This document shows, piece after piece, positions 8,519 through 18,230 of a stretch of 48,826 nt of DNA. Source of the stretch: an uncultured Pelagibacteraceae bacterium (GTDB lineage: Bacteria; Pseudomonadota; Alphaproteobacteria; Pelagibacterales; Pelagibacteraceae); NCBI GenBank assembly GCA_902587295.1, contig CACIKS010000006.1, positions 1-48,826 on the forward strand, given 5' to 3'. Position numbers and translations under genes: made by a program. Within the stretch, counting starts at the first letter, position 1; each line of letters begins with the position of its first letter. The notes under the pieces were generated by a model. That model was not told the DNA's origin and searched no databases. It saw only the letters and a list, made by a program, of their open reading frames with translations.

Positions 8519-9976
8519 ATGACTGATTTAAATAAGAGCTCTTTAAAAGAAATAGTTAATTTAATCAAATCAAAGAAAATATCTTCTTTAGAAGTTACTA
8601 AACATTTTATTAAAAATATTGAAAAAGGAAAAAATTTAAATAGTTTTATTACAACTTGTTTTGAAAAAAGTATGAACAGTGCAAAAGAATTTGATAGTAA
8701 AAAAAATTTTGACGGTTTACTTTCTGGAATACCTATAGCTGTCAAGGATTTGTTTTGTACCAAAAACATAAAGACGACTGCTGGAAGTAAAATTTTGGAA
8801 AATTTTGTCCCTACATACGAGTCTACTGTCACTGATAATTTATGGTCCGAAGGAGCTTTTTTACTTGGTAAACTAAATTGTGATGAGTTTGCTATGGGAT
8901 CATCAAATGAAACTAGTTATTTTGGAAACACCATTAATCCGGTCGGTAAAAATTTAGTACCAGGTGGTTCATCAGGCGGGTCAGCTAGCGCCTTAGCAGC
9001 GAGTCTTACTCCAGCCACAATAGGTACTGACACAGGTGGTTCTATCAGACAACCCGCATCCTTTACCGGAACAGTTGGATTGAAACCTACTTACGGATTA
9101 TGTTCTAGATGGGGCATAGTTGCTTTTGCTTCATCATTAGATCAAGCAGGACCTATGACTCAAAATGTCGAAGATTGTGCTTTGATGCTAGAAGCAATGT
9201 CAGGTTACGATAAAAAAGACTCCACATCTATAAATAAAAAAAAAGAAAATTATTTGAAAAATTTAAATCAAAAAATTGATGGATTAAAAATCGGTATACC
9301 AAAGGAATACAGAGTAGAAAATATGCCAAAAGAAATAAATGATCTATGGAAAAAAGGAATTGATATTTTAAATAAGTCAGGAGCTAAAATCATTGACATC
9401 TCTTTACCGCATACAAAATATGCGCTACCAACTTATTATATAGTTGCTCCCGCAGAGGCTTCTTCAAATTTAGCACGATATGATGGTGTAAAGTTTGGAT
9501 ACAGATCTAGTAAAGGAAATAATCTGGTAGAAATGTATGAAAGTACAAGAGGTGAAGGCTTTGGAGATGAAGTAAAAAGAAGAGTTCTTATCGGTACTTA
9601 TGTTTTATCGTCAGGATATTATGATGCTTACTATATTAAAGCGCAAAAAGTCAGAAGATTGATAAAAAATGATTTTGATCAATGTTTTAAAAATGTTGAC
9701 GCTATCTTAACTCCTTCAACACCAAGTAGCGCCTTTAAAATTGGTGAGAAAACTAATGATCCAATATCTATGTACCTAAATGATGTATTTACAGTTCCTG
9801 CAAATTTAGCAGGGATTCCTGCAATTTCAATTCCAGCTGGACAGGATAGTGAAGGACACCCTCTTGGAATCCAACTAATATCTAAAGCTTTAGATGAACA
9901 AAAAATTTTAAACATAGCTTTTGCTATGGAAAAAAGTATTGGTCATAAACAATCTTTAAATAGATGGTGGGAATAA
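8519..9976 (+). CDS. gatA: aspartyl/glutamyl-tRNA amidotransferase subunit A
   Basis: The amidase subunit that hydrolyses glutamine and passes ammonia to GatB. The 485-residue protein has the amidase signature fold with an intact Ser-cisSer-Lys triad. Lys76 is in IPIAVKDLF, Ser151 in PGGSSGGSASA, and the nucleophile Ser175 in GTDTGGSIRQPA, positions matching characterised GatA proteins. The C-terminal part has the expected NLAGIPAISIPAG segment. It lies between gatC and gatB with gaps of 2 and 3 bases. Confidence 0.98.
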   Translation: MTDLNKSSLKEIVNLIKSKKISSLEVTKHFIKNIEKGKNLNSFITTCFEKSMNSAKEFDSKKNFDGLLSGIPIAVKDLFCTKNIKTTAGSKILENFVPTYESTVTDNLWSEGAFLLGKLNCDEFAMGSSNETSYFGNTINPVGKNLVPGGSSGGSASALAASLTPATIGTDTGGSIRQPASFTGTVGLKPTYGLCSRWGIVAFASSLDQAGPMTQNVEDCALMLEAMSGYDKKDSTSINKKKENYLKNLNQKIDGLKIGIPKEYRVENMPKEINDLWKKGIDILNKSGAKIIDISLPHTKYALPTYYIVAPAEASSNLARYDGVKFGYRSSKGNNLVEMYESTRGEGFGDEVKRRVLIGTYVLSSGYYDAYYIKAQKVRRLIKNDFDQCFKNVDAILTPSTPSSAFKIGEKTNDPISMYLNDVFTVPANLAGIPAISIPAGQDSEGHPLGIQLISKALDEQKILNIAFAMEKSIGHKQSLNRWWE

Positions 9977-9979
9977 TTA

Positions 9980-11449
9980 ATGGAAAAAGAAAAGTTTGAC
10001 TATTTTATAAAAACAGAAAGTAATATCTGGGAAGTAGTAATTGGTCTGGAAGTACACGCTCAAGTTATTTCGGAATCAAAATTATTTTCGGGTTCATCTA
10101 CAAAATTTGGCTCAAAGCCAAACACACAAGTAAGTTTAGTTGACTCAGCTTTTCCAGGAATGCTTCCTGTTATTAATCAATACTGTATAGAACAAGCTGT
10201 TAAAACTGGTTTAGGATTGAATGCCAAAATTAATTTACTTTCTATATTTGATAGAAAAAATTATTTTTACGCCGATTTACCCGCAGGATATCAGATTTCT
10301 CAATACAAAAGTCCAATAGTTGGAGAAGGTGCCGTCACCCTTGATATGCCTTATGGAAGTAAAAAAATTGGCATAGAGAGATTACACTTAGAACAGGATG
10401 CAGGAAAAAGCATACACGATCTAAGTCCGGATAATACTTTTGTAGATCTAAATAGAGCAGGTGTTGCCTTGATGGAAATTGTTAGCAAACCAGATTTAAG
10501 ATCTCCAAGTGAAGTAAATTCATATGTAAAAAAACTTAGAACTATTATGAGGTATCTTGGTACCTGTGACGGAAATATGCAAGAAGGCTCATTAAGGGCC
10601 GACGTAAATGTTTCTGTTAAAAAAAAAGGTGAAAAAAAATTTGGAACAAGATGTGAAATTAAAAATGTAAATTCAATAAAATTTATGGAGATGGCAATTG
10701 ATTCTGAAGCAAAAAGACAGGTTGAATTGCTTGAGACAGGTAAAACTATAATTCAAGAAACTAGGCTTTTTGATACAAAAAAGAATGAAACAAGATCGAT
10801 GAGATCAAAAGAAGAAGCACATGATTACAGGTATTTTCCAGATCCAGATTTGCTTCCATTAGAACTTAAACAAAGTTTTATTGATAATATAAAAAATAAA
10901 TTACCAGAACTACCTGATCAAAAAAAAGAAAGATTTATAAAGAATTATAAATTAACACCGTACGAATCAAATGTTTTGGTATCAGAATTTGAAACATCAA
11001 AATATTTTGAAGAAGTAATCAAAAAAGCTGATATAAATCTTGCCAAAAATTGGATAATTGTTGAGTTATTTGCAGTTTTAAATAAAAAAAATTTAGATAT
11101 AAAAGAATCACCTGTGTCACCACAAAACTTAGCATCACTAATTAATGCAATTAGTTCTGGAGAAATTTCAGGAAAAATTGCAAAAAAAGTTTTTGAAATA
11201 ATGGTTGAGACTGGAGACGAACCAACAAAAATAATTAAAGAAAAAGGATTAAAACAACAAAGCGACCCCAAGGAACTAGAGAAAATTATAATTAAAGTTT
11301 TAGAAGCTAATTCTGATAAAGTTTTACAATACAATTCTGGTAAAGAAAAATTATATGGATTTTTTGTCGGTGAAATAATGAAAGCTTCATCAGGAAGTGC
11401 AAATCCTAAACTTGTTAATGATATTTTAAAAGTTAAATTAAAAAAATGA
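9980..11449 (+). CDS. gatB: aspartyl/glutamyl-tRNA amidotransferase subunit B
   Basis: The kinase/transamidase subunit that activates the mischarged aminoacyl group with ATP and transfers ammonia to it. The 489-residue protein has [13 protein letters not shown] at about residues 18-30, [11 protein letters not shown], the [11 protein letters not shown] motif, and [14 protein letters not shown]. The catalytic-domain segment [12 protein letters not shown] follows. The C-terminal helical YqeY-like domain that contacts tRNA is present up to the normal family length. The gene overlaps the following O-methyltransferase gene by 4 bases. Confidence 0.98.
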   Translation: MEKEKFDYFIKTESNIWEVVIGLEVHAQVISESKLFSGSSTKFGSKPNTQVSLVDSAFPGMLPVINQYCIEQAVKTGLGLNAKINLLSIFDRKNYFYADLPAGYQISQYKSPIVGEGAVTLDMPYGSKKIGIERLHLEQDAGKSIHDLSPDNTFVDLNRAGVALMEIVSKPDLRSPSEVNSYVKKLRTIMRYLGTCDGNMQEGSLRADVNVSVKKKGEKKFGTRCEIKNVNSIKFMEMAIDSEAKRQVELLETGKTIIQETRLFDTKKNETRSMRSKEEAHDYRYFPDPDLLPLELKQSFIDNIKNKLPELPDQKKERFIKNYKLTPYESNVLVSEFETSKYFEEVIKKADINLAKNWIIVELFAVLNKKNLDIKESPVSPQNLASLINAISSGEISGKIAKKVFEIMVETGDEPTKIIKEKGLKQQSDPKELEKIIIKVLEANSDKVLQYNSGKEKLYGFFVGEIMKASSGSANPKLVNDILKVKLKK

Positions 11450-12102
11450 TTAAGAATCTTGAAATCAACGAAAGATTAGAAAAATATATTTCTGATCATA
11501 GTTACAATCTTCATCCTATTCAAAAAGAAATACTTAATCACAATGATCAACTTGGAGATATTAAAAAAATGCAAATTTCAATATCACAAGGTTACTTTTT
11601 CCAACTTTTTATTAAGAACAATAATATAAAAAATATTTTAGAAATAGGAACTTTTACCGGATATAGCGCTCTATCTATGGCCCTTGTTGTACCCGAGGAA
11701 GGAAATGTTACTTGCTTAGATATAAATGCAGAAACTACTGAAAAAGCAAAAAAGTTTTTTAAAAAAGCTAATTTGGAGAAAAAAATAAAAGTTATACTAG
11801 CCCCAGCTTTACAAAGTCTTAAGAAACTTAAAAACGAAAAAAAAATATTTGATATGATTTTTATTGATGCAGATAAGGAAAATTATATAAATTATTTTAA
11901 TCATTCCATAGAACTTCTTAAAAACAAAGGATTTATACTTGTAGATAACGTTCTATGGAAAGGAGATGTCGCTGATCCTAATAAAAATGATAATTTAACT
12001 AATATAATTAGAGAATTTAACTCTTTTATCAAAAAAGATGATAGAGTAGATAAAACAATTTTACCATTAGGCGATGGCATTACAATTTGTAGGAAGATTT
12101 AA
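11446..12102 (+). CDS. class I SAM-dependent O-methyltransferase (CCoAMT-like)
   Basis: A 218-residue cytoplasmic methyltransferase of the caffeoyl-CoA O-methyltransferase-like family. The SAM-binding motif I is [17 protein letters not shown] (about residues 64-80), followed by the acidic strand VTCLDINAE. The metal/active-site region is [11 protein letters not shown] and [12 protein letters not shown], where the conserved aspartates and asparagine bind a divalent metal. Length and motif spacing are normal. It overlaps gatB by 4 bases and abuts trhO. The methyl acceptor cannot be predicted, because bacterial members act on varied hydroxylated substrates, including tRNA nucleosides in the TrmR subgroup; the position before a tRNA hydroxylase gene makes tRNA an attractive guess. 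Confidence 0.85.
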   Translation: MIKNLEINERLEKYISDHSYNLHPIQKEILNHNDQLGDIKKMQISISQGYFFQLFIKNNNIKNILEIGTFTGYSALSMALVVPEEGNVTCLDINAETTEKAKKFFKKANLEKKIKVILAPALQSLKKLKNEKKIFDMIFIDADKENYINYFNHSIELLKNKGFILVDNVLWKGDVADPNKNDNLTNIIREFNSFIKKDDRVDKTILPLGDGITICRKI

Positions 12103-13008
12103 ATGTTCTATATTTTTGGTTTTTATAAATTTAAAAGACTTACCGGTCTAAAAAAACTTAAAGTTTTATTTCAAGAGAAGTTCATTAAAAATAATATAAG
12201 AGGGACAATAATATTTTCCAAAGAAGGTATAAATGGAACTATATCCGGGAAGAAAACAAGTATTCATTTAATTAAAAGAAATTTAATGCACATTTTTAAA
12301 ATTAAGAATTTTGACTCAGAGAATTTTTCTGAATGTAATTTTCAACCATTTCATCGTGGAAAAATAAAAATAAAAAAAGAAGTTGTACCTTTAGGCTTTC
12401 AAGTATTAAAATCTAAAGCAACAAAAAACTATATTGAACCTAATAAATGGAATTCTTTAATCGAAGAGCCAAATGTATATTTAATAGATGCTAGAAAACC
12501 TTTCGAATACAATGTGGGTACTTTTAAAGGATCTAAAAATCCGAATATAAATAACTTTAGAGATTTTCCAAGATATTTAAAAAAAATTAATAAAGAAAAT
12601 AAAATTGCTATGTTTTGTACTGGAGGAATTAGATGTGAAAAAGCTTCTTTATATTTAAAAAACAAAGGATTTAAAAATGTTTTTCAATTAAAAGGTGGAA
12701 TATTAAATTACTTAAAAAATGTAAAAAAAAACCAAAGCTTATGGAAAGGTGAGTGCTACGTTTTTGACAATAGAATTTCAGTTAAACACAACCTAAAGGT
12801 TGGTACTTATTTAATGTGTAGTGGATGTAGAAAGCCTCTTTCAGATAAAGATACTAAGTCAAAAAAGTATGTAGAAGGTATTTCTTGCCCTAAATGTTTT
12901 GACAATCTAACTGAAAGTCAGAAGAGTAGATTTGCTATGAGACAAAAACAAATACTAACTGCTAAAAAAACAGGAAAAAAATATATTTTTCAAAAAGAAT
13001 ACACCTGA
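12103..13008 (+). CDS. trhO: tRNA uridine(34) hydroxylase TrhO (rhodanese family, YceA-like)
   Basis: TrhO proteins hydroxylate U34 of certain tRNAs to 5-hydroxyuridine in an oxygen-dependent reaction. The 301-residue protein has the acylphosphatase-like N-terminal domain (FYKFKRL, then GIIFSKEGING-type residues around IFSKEGINGTISG). A rhodanese domain follows, with LIDARKPFEYNVGTFKG and the catalytic-loop cysteine in MFCTGGIRCEKAS. The C-terminal part has a cysteine pair motif (CSGCRKPLS and CPKCFD). All match YceA/TrhO. It starts immediately after the methyltransferase stop, and a short gap with an SD-like GAGG follows before the MATE gene. Confidence 0.92.
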   Translation: MFYIFGFYKFKRLTGLKKLKVLFQEKFIKNNIRGTIIFSKEGINGTISGKKTSIHLIKRNLMHIFKIKNFDSENFSECNFQPFHRGKIKIKKEVVPLGFQVLKSKATKNYIEPNKWNSLIEEPNVYLIDARKPFEYNVGTFKGSKNPNINNFRDFPRYLKKINKENKIAMFCTGGIRCEKASLYLKNKGFKNVFQLKGGILNYLKNVKKNQSLWKGECYVFDNRISVKHNLKVGTYLMCSGCRKPLSDKDTKSKKYVEGISCPKCFDNLTESQKSRFAMRQKQILTAKKTGKKYIFQKEYT

Positions 13009-13016
13009 GGTAAATA

Positions 13017-14390
13017 TTGAATAAAAATTTAAATTTAACCTCGACCCCAATTACAAAGTTGTTAAGAGATATTGCAATCCCATCAATGACTGGGAGTTTG
13101 TTCCAAACTTTATTTAATCTAGTCGATATTTTTTATGCAGGTAAAATTTCGCCTGAAGCATTAGCTGCTTTAGCAAAATCATTTCCATTATATTTTATTA
13201 TTATTTCTGCAGGAATCGGTATTGTTGCAGGTTGTAATTCACTAATCGCAAACGCGTTAGGCACAAATAACAAACTAGCTGCCTCTATATATTCTTATCA
13301 TTCCATTATATATGCATTTTTTCTTTCTGTGTTTATTACTCTAATCGGAATATTTTTTTCATTTGATTTATTGAAATTGATGGGTAGTAACTTTGAAAGT
13401 ATAATTTTAGCAAAAGAATATACAGATATTATTTTTTATGGAACTATTATATTTTTAATACTAACTTCATTAAATTCTATCCTTTATGCCCAAGGAGATA
13501 CAAAAACTTACAGGAATGTTTTAATCGTAGGTGTATTACTTAATATTATTTTAAACCCATTATTTATTTTTGGTTTTTTATTTATCCCCGCTTTTGGTAT
13601 AGCGGGACTAGCAATATCAACTTTATTAATTCAGTTTTTTGCATGTATTTATATTTATAATAAAGTAAATAAAACAGATCTTAAAATATTACCTAGAATT
13701 TCTAATTTTTTTATAAGAAGAAACTTTTTAATAAACATTTTCAATCAAAGTATGCCAATTACTATGGCATTATTTTTAGTTGCCGCTGGAAGCTACATTC
13801 TTTTATCATTTATAAGTAATTTTGGTGACCAAGCAATAGCAGGATACGGAGCAGCAGTAAGATTTGAGCATTTATTTTCTCTTCCTGTGATTGGTTTAAA
13901 CACAGCAGTTATATCTATTGCTGGACAAAATTTTGGGGCCAAAAGATTTGATAGAATTAAGGAAGTATATCTAAAAGCAGTAGCGTTTGGTTTTATTATT
14001 ATGTGTATTGCTGGAATATTGCTTTATATTTTTTCAGAATATATTATTCAAATTTTTTCTAGCGATCTTGAGGTAATTAAATATGGATCAAGCTATCTTA
14101 AAATAGCAGCATTTATTGGCCCAATTTATCCTTCATTTTTTATATCTCACGCATTGTTTACTGCTCTTAAAAAAACATATTTAATATTTTATTCAAACCT
14201 AATTAGGATGGTGGTTTTACCTGCTATTATCGTATGGACAATTTTAAATATTTATAATGGATATTACCAAGATATATTTTATGGTTTATTAATTATGAAT
14301 TGGGTTTTAGGAATTTTAATGCTTTGTTTAGCCAGAGGTCTAATGATTAAAAGTTTTAATGAAGAGAAAAAAGTTTTCTTTATATTTTGA
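13017..14390 (+). CDS. MATE family multidrug/toxin exporter
   Basis: A 457-residue integral membrane protein with twelve predicted hydrophobic segments in two similar halves. MATE hallmarks include the N-terminal SMTGSLFQTLFNLVDIFYAG and the second-half INIFNQSMPITMALFL. It probably exports cationic compounds using a Na+ or H+ gradient; the substrate is unknown. The start is TTG at 13017, chosen because an SD-like GAGG at 13007-13010 sits 6 bases upstream and no ATG precedes the first conserved segment. It ends 24 bases before the tRNA-Ser gene. Confidence 0.9.
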   Translation: MNKNLNLTSTPITKLLRDIAIPSMTGSLFQTLFNLVDIFYAGKISPEALAALAKSFPLYFIIISAGIGIVAGCNSLIANALGTNNKLAASIYSYHSIIYAFFLSVFITLIGIFFSFDLLKLMGSNFESIILAKEYTDIIFYGTIIFLILTSLNSILYAQGDTKTYRNVLIVGVLLNIILNPLFIFGFLFIPAFGIAGLAISTLLIQFFACIYIYNKVNKTDLKILPRISNFFIRRNFLINIFNQSMPITMALFLVAAGSYILLSFISNFGDQAIAGYGAAVRFEHLFSLPVIGLNTAVISIAGQNFGAKRFDRIKEVYLKAVAFGFIIMCIAGILLYIFSEYIIQIFSSDLEVIKYGSSYLKIAAFIGPIYPSFFISHALFTALKKTYLIFYSNLIRMVVLPAIIVWTILNIYNGYYQDIFYGLLIMNWVLGILMLCLARGLMIKSFNEEKKVFFIF

Positions 14391-14414
14391 AAGTGTTATA
14401 AAAAAAGAAGATTT

Positions 14415-14506
14415 GGAGAGGTGGGTGAGTGGTTGAAACCAGTTCTTTGCTAAAGAACCGTACGCTTAACCGTGTACCGAGAGTTCGAATCTCTCCCTCT
14501 CCGCCA
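14415..14506 (+). tRNA. tRNA-Ser (anticodon GCU)
   Basis: A 92-base class II tRNA including an encoded CCA. The acceptor stem pairs GGAGAGG (14415-14421) with CCTCTCC (14496-14502), followed by discriminator G and CCA (14504-14506). The anticodon arm is GTTCT-TTGCTAA-AGAAC with anticodon GCT at 14449-14451, reading AGC/AGU serine codons. The long variable arm typical of tRNA-Ser follows. The T arm is GAGAG-TTCGAAT-CTCTC. It lies between the MATE gene and slt, only 4 bases from the slt stop codon on the opposite strand. Confidence 0.97.
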
Positions 14507-14510
14507 TTTA

Positions 14511-16838
14511 TTACTTAAGGTAATTTTCCAATTTTATCGGTTTACCACTAATCATATATCTATAAACATTCGCGTTTTCTAAAACCCTTTGTACATAATT
14601 TCTAGTTTCCTCGAATTTAATTAATTCAATCCAATTAATATAATCTATTTTATTTTTACTTGGGTCCCCATTAGTTTTTCTCCAATATCTTACTCTCTTA
14701 GGACCCGCATTGTATGCTGCTATAGCAAAGGGATATACTTCCCTATAATCATTTAACAATGAATTAAAATAATAGCTTCCAAGTTTAATGTTATACTCTG
14801 GATCTGAAGTCAATTTACTCTTACTATAAGGAACTTTCATTTGTTTAGCTACAAGCTTAGCAGTATAAGTCATTAACTGCATCATACCTTTAGCCCCCGC
14901 ATAACTATTGGCTTTAGGATCAAATTCACTTTCTTGTCTTGTAATTGCCAAAATTATTTCTTGTGACGGCATTGCCTTACCATTAATAACCCTAGGTGTT
15001 GTTATGATTGGATAATTAAATTTATTATAAAATCTTTTTTCGTAAGATGCTTTTTTAGATATTTGAATAGCAAAATCATATCTTCCCACTTCTGTAGCAA
15101 GTTTAGCCGCAAGTACTTCACTACCTTTATCTATATCATTTGCAGCTAAGTGTTTAAGAATATCTTTAGTGTACTTTGTTTTGTTTAACTCTTTTAAAAG
15201 AATTACATGTCTAACTAATGGATTTTTATTAAATTCTTTTTCATAATCTTTTGAATATTTGGATTGATCTTTTAATTCAAAATCTCCAAACGGATTAATT
15301 TTTTTAAAAGATAATTGACCATAGTAAGTAGTCAAATATTTTGCACCTTCTTTAAAATAATCTTCAGATAATTTTTTTTTGCCAAGTTTTTCATAAGTTG
15401 TTCCAATCCAATAAGCGCCTCTCGCCAAACTTATCGGATAGCCAACATTTTCATAAAATGATTTAAAATGACCCAGGGCTTTGTTTGGATTATTTAAAAA
15501 GCTTAAAGCAATCCATCCAGATATCCATTCAGCTTCAGCAAATTCAGGGCCTTCACGCATTGAATGGTTTTTTGCAACCTCATAGGCTAATTGATATTTT
15601 TTTTTATAAATTAATGATCTTGAAATTATATGTCTTTCTTTCCACCATAAATCTGCTCTAATTAATTCGCTTTCATTATTAGGGGCCTTATTAATTATTT
15701 CTAATGATGACTCTATTCTTCCTCTTCGTCTTCTCCATTTTAATCTATCATATCGAAGACCTATGTCGGATTTAAAATTATCAGGAACTTTTGCAATTGC
15801 ATTATCTACACCATAAGAATTGCTCATTAGTATTTGTCTGGCATTATACAAGGCTCTATAATCGTTTGGCAAATATCTCAATATTCTTTTCAAATCCCAA
15901 TATTTATATTCCCAGGCCATATAATCAGCTCTTTTAATGTGATCCGATGAATTTAAAAATTTTTTATATTTTTTATTTAAATATCTTAAATCCTTTGAGC
16001 TTAAAGATGCATTTATCCAACCCTCCTTAATTAGTTCAGAACCTTTTTCGGCATTACCTTTTATTAAATAGGACTCACCGAGTTTAATTTTTCCAAAACC
16101 ACTTAATGGATCTGATGACTCAAACCATCCTATAATTGTATTTGGACTGTTGGTTTGTAAATTTATTTTATGCTCTGCTAAATATTTTAGACGGTTTATT
16201 CTTGGATAATTAGGGTTTTTGTCAATAAAGTTAATATAATCAGTAAATGTAGCCTTATTATTTCTTTCTTTTAAATAAATCCACCAAATTAGATTTTTAA
16301 AATCTTTATCCTTAACTTTTTTCGTTGTTCTAAAAGCAGATGTCCATTTTTTTTCTTTTATATTTAAAAATATTTCTTTTGCATATCCATAATCTTTTTT
16401 TGACAGAATGGAAGAAACCGCTTCTTCTTTGCTCACTATTTTTTTGTAAGAGATTGGTTTTTTTTCAGGAAATAAAAATTTACTTTCTATTTTATTTACA
16501 ACTAAGTCTGAGGTAACTACTTCTTTTTTTTCAATAGTTTTACTTTGAGGAAGACTATTTGAATTTTCGTTATTATTATTGTCTGCCTTTTTATATAATT
16601 CAGAATCATTTTTTTTTGGTTTTTCTTTTGGAACGATATTATTTGTCGCTATTTTGATATTTTTTTTTATTATTGGTTTTTCAACAGGCAATAAAACTTG
16701 CTTCTGCTGTTTTTTCTGCAATATTGATATTTTTTTTGGTTTTGATTTAGGTAAAATTGTACTTTTATTATCAGAGGACGCATAAGCCCAGTGCAAAAGT
16801 GCAAATAAAAAAACTAGACTAATTAATTGTTTAAGCAT
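14511..16838 (-). CDS. slt: soluble lytic murein transglycosylase
   Basis: Periplasmic enzyme that cleaves peptidoglycan glycan strands to 1,6-anhydro-muropeptides during wall growth and recycling. The 775-residue protein has a signal peptide cleaved after about residue 20 (HWAYA/SSD). A lysine/proline-rich, probably disordered segment to about residue 130 follows. Then comes a long alpha-helical superhelical region built of TPR-like repeats, and a C-terminal GEWL-fold catalytic domain. The catalytic glutamate is residue 636 in AITRQESEFDP. The other lytic-transglycosylase motifs AGAKGMMQLM, SYYFNSLL and AIAAYNAGP are present. It is divergent from dapA with 39 bases between starts. Confidence 0.93.
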   Translation of the reverse strand: MLKQLISLVFLFALLHWAYASSDNKSTILPKSKPKKISILQKKQQKQVLLPVEKPIIKKNIKIATNNIVPKEKPKKNDSELYKKADNNNNENSNSLPQSKTIEKKEVVTSDLVVNKIESKFLFPEKKPISYKKIVSKEEAVSSILSKKDYGYAKEIFLNIKEKKWTSAFRTTKKVKDKDFKNLIWWIYLKERNNKATFTDYINFIDKNPNYPRINRLKYLAEHKINLQTNSPNTIIGWFESSDPLSGFGKIKLGESYLIKGNAEKGSELIKEGWINASLSSKDLRYLNKKYKKFLNSSDHIKRADYMAWEYKYWDLKRILRYLPNDYRALYNARQILMSNSYGVDNAIAKVPDNFKSDIGLRYDRLKWRRRRGRIESSLEIINKAPNNESELIRADLWWKERHIISRSLIYKKKYQLAYEVAKNHSMREGPEFAEAEWISGWIALSFLNNPNKALGHFKSFYENVGYPISLARGAYWIGTTYEKLGKKKLSEDYFKEGAKYLTTYYGQLSFKKINPFGDFELKDQSKYSKDYEKEFNKNPLVRHVILLKELNKTKYTKDILKHLAANDIDKGSEVLAAKLATEVGRYDFAIQISKKASYEKRFYNKFNYPIITTPRVINGKAMPSQEIILAITRQESEFDPKANSYAGAKGMMQLMTYTAKLVAKQMKVPYSKSKLTSDPEYNIKLGSYYFNSLLNDYREVYPFAIAAYNAGPKRVRYWRKTNGDPSKNKIDYINWIELIKFEETRNYVQRVLENANVYRYMISGKPIKLENYLK

Positions 16839-16866
16839 AAAATTTCGTTAGACAAATTATTTACTT

Positions 16867-16872
16867 TATAAT
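16867..16872 (+). promoter_or_regulatory. candidate -10 element for a leaderless dapA transcript
   Basis: A perfect TATAAT lies 5 bases before the dapA ATG (16878), in the 39-base gap between the divergent slt and dapA starts. Transcription from it would begin at or next to the ATG, giving a leaderless mRNA. This agrees with the absence of any Shine-Dalgarno-like sequence. No convincing -35 is visible, and TATAAT occurs easily by chance in such AT-rich DNA. Confidence 0.4.
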
Positions 16873-16877
16873 GAATT

Positions 16878-17762
16878 ATGTTCAAAGGATCAATTGTAGC
16901 TTTAATAACACCTTTTAAAAATAATAAGTTGGATGAGGAAAAATACATCTCTCTTATACACCATCATATTTCTAGTGGTACAAAAGGTTTAGTACCGGCT
17001 GGCACAACCGGTGAGTCTCCAACTTTGAATAACAATGAACATAAAAAAGTAATTGAAATAGCTATAAAAGAGTCTAAAGGAAAAATCCCAGTCATTGCTG
17101 GAACAGGATCTAACTCCACCGAGGAAGCTGTAGAATTATCAAAACATGCAGAAAAATCAGGAGCAAATGGATTATTAATAGTTACTCCATATTATAACAA
17201 ACCAACTCAAGAAGGACTTTATCAACATTATAAACTAATTAATGATAAAGTTGGTATTCCGATAATAATATATAATATTCCACCAAGATCTGTCGTCGAT
17301 ATGTCTGTTGATACTATGGCTAGACTTTTTGAATTAAAAAATATTGTTGGAGTCAAAGACGCTACAGCTGATTTAAACCGAGTAGATGAACAACTAAAAA
17401 AAATGGGACCTGAATTTATACAATTATCTGGTGAAGATGGAACAGCATTAGAGTTTAATATTAGAGGTGGGACAGGATGTATTTCGGTCTCAGCAAATGT
17501 TGCTGCTAAATTGTGTGCAGAGTTTCAAGAAGCATCGTTAGCGAAAAATAATAGCAATCTTTTATCAAAAGCAAAAGAGATTAATAATAAACTTATGCCA
17601 TTACACAAAGCATTATTTATTGAAAGCAACCCAAGTCCTGTTAAGTACGCCGCAAGTTTATTAAACCTATCATCTGAGGAAGTACGGTTACCACTTGTAA
17701 AAATTACAGAAAAAACAAAGCAAGAAGTTAGGAAAGCATTAAAATTTGCTGATTTGATTTAA
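16878..17762 (+). CDS. dapA: 4-hydroxy-tetrahydrodipicolinate synthase
   Basis: Condenses pyruvate with aspartate semialdehyde, the first step of the diaminopimelate/lysine branch. The 294-residue TIM-barrel protein has the Schiff-base lysine at residue 160 in NIVGVKDAT. The proton-relay tyrosine 132 is in IIYNIPPRSV, and the AGTTGESPTL motif with threonines 43 and 44 is present. Length is normal. It heads a plus-strand run of nearly contiguous genes, smpB following after 3 bases. Confidence 0.97.
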   Translation: MFKGSIVALITPFKNNKLDEEKYISLIHHHISSGTKGLVPAGTTGESPTLNNNEHKKVIEIAIKESKGKIPVIAGTGSNSTEEAVELSKHAEKSGANGLLIVTPYYNKPTQEGLYQHYKLINDKVGIPIIIYNIPPRSVVDMSVDTMARLFELKNIVGVKDATADLNRVDEQLKKMGPEFIQLSGEDGTALEFNIRGGTGCISVSANVAAKLCAEFQEASLAKNNSNLLSKAKEINNKLMPLHKALFIESNPSPVKYAASLLNLSSEEVRLPLVKITEKTKQEVRKALKFADLI

Positions 17763-17765
17763 TGA

Positions 17766-18230
17766 ATGAGAAAAACTATAGGCGCAAAAATAGTTTGCAA
17801 TAACAGAAAAGCGAGATTCAATTATTTTTTTTTAGAATTGATTGAGGCCGGCATAGTTTTAAAAGGGTCTGAAGTCAAATCATTAAGAGATGGAAAAGCA
17901 AATATAACAGATGCATATGCCACTGACAGTAAGGGTGAAATTTACTTAATTAATTCTCATATACCATTGTATAAAGAGTCAAGTTACAACAATCACAACC
18001 CAAGAGATATGAGAAAACTTCTGCTCAAAAAAAAAGAAATTAATAAGATGATAGGAAGAATCAATAGAGATGGATTAACAATAGTTCCTACTAAAGTATA
18101 CTTTAAAAAAGGTAAAGCTAAAGTTGAACTAGCTATTGCAAAAGGAAAAAAACTTTACGACAAAAGAAATGTGAAGAAAAAAAGAGATTGGGAAAGAGAA
18201 CAAGCAAAAATCTTAAGTAGAAACAAATAA
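17766..18230 (+). CDS. smpB: SsrA-binding protein SmpB
   Basis: Binds tmRNA and delivers it to stalled ribosomes for trans-translation. The 154-residue protein has the OB-fold core: [13 protein letters not shown], then [19 protein letters not shown], then [13 protein letters not shown]. The C-terminal tail is basic ([18 protein letters not shown]), as required for ribosome decoding-centre contacts. The family-typical segment before the tail is [20 protein letters not shown]. dapA-smpB adjacency is common in alphaproteobacteria. The stop codon shares one base with the folK start. The tmRNA gene itself is not in this window. Confidence 0.97.
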   Translation: MRKTIGAKIVCNNRKARFNYFFLELIEAGIVLKGSEVKSLRDGKANITDAYATDSKGEIYLINSHIPLYKESSYNNHNPRDMRKLLLKKKEINKMIGRINRDGLTIVPTKVYFKKGKAKVELAIAKGKKLYDKRNVKKKRDWEREQAKILSRNK

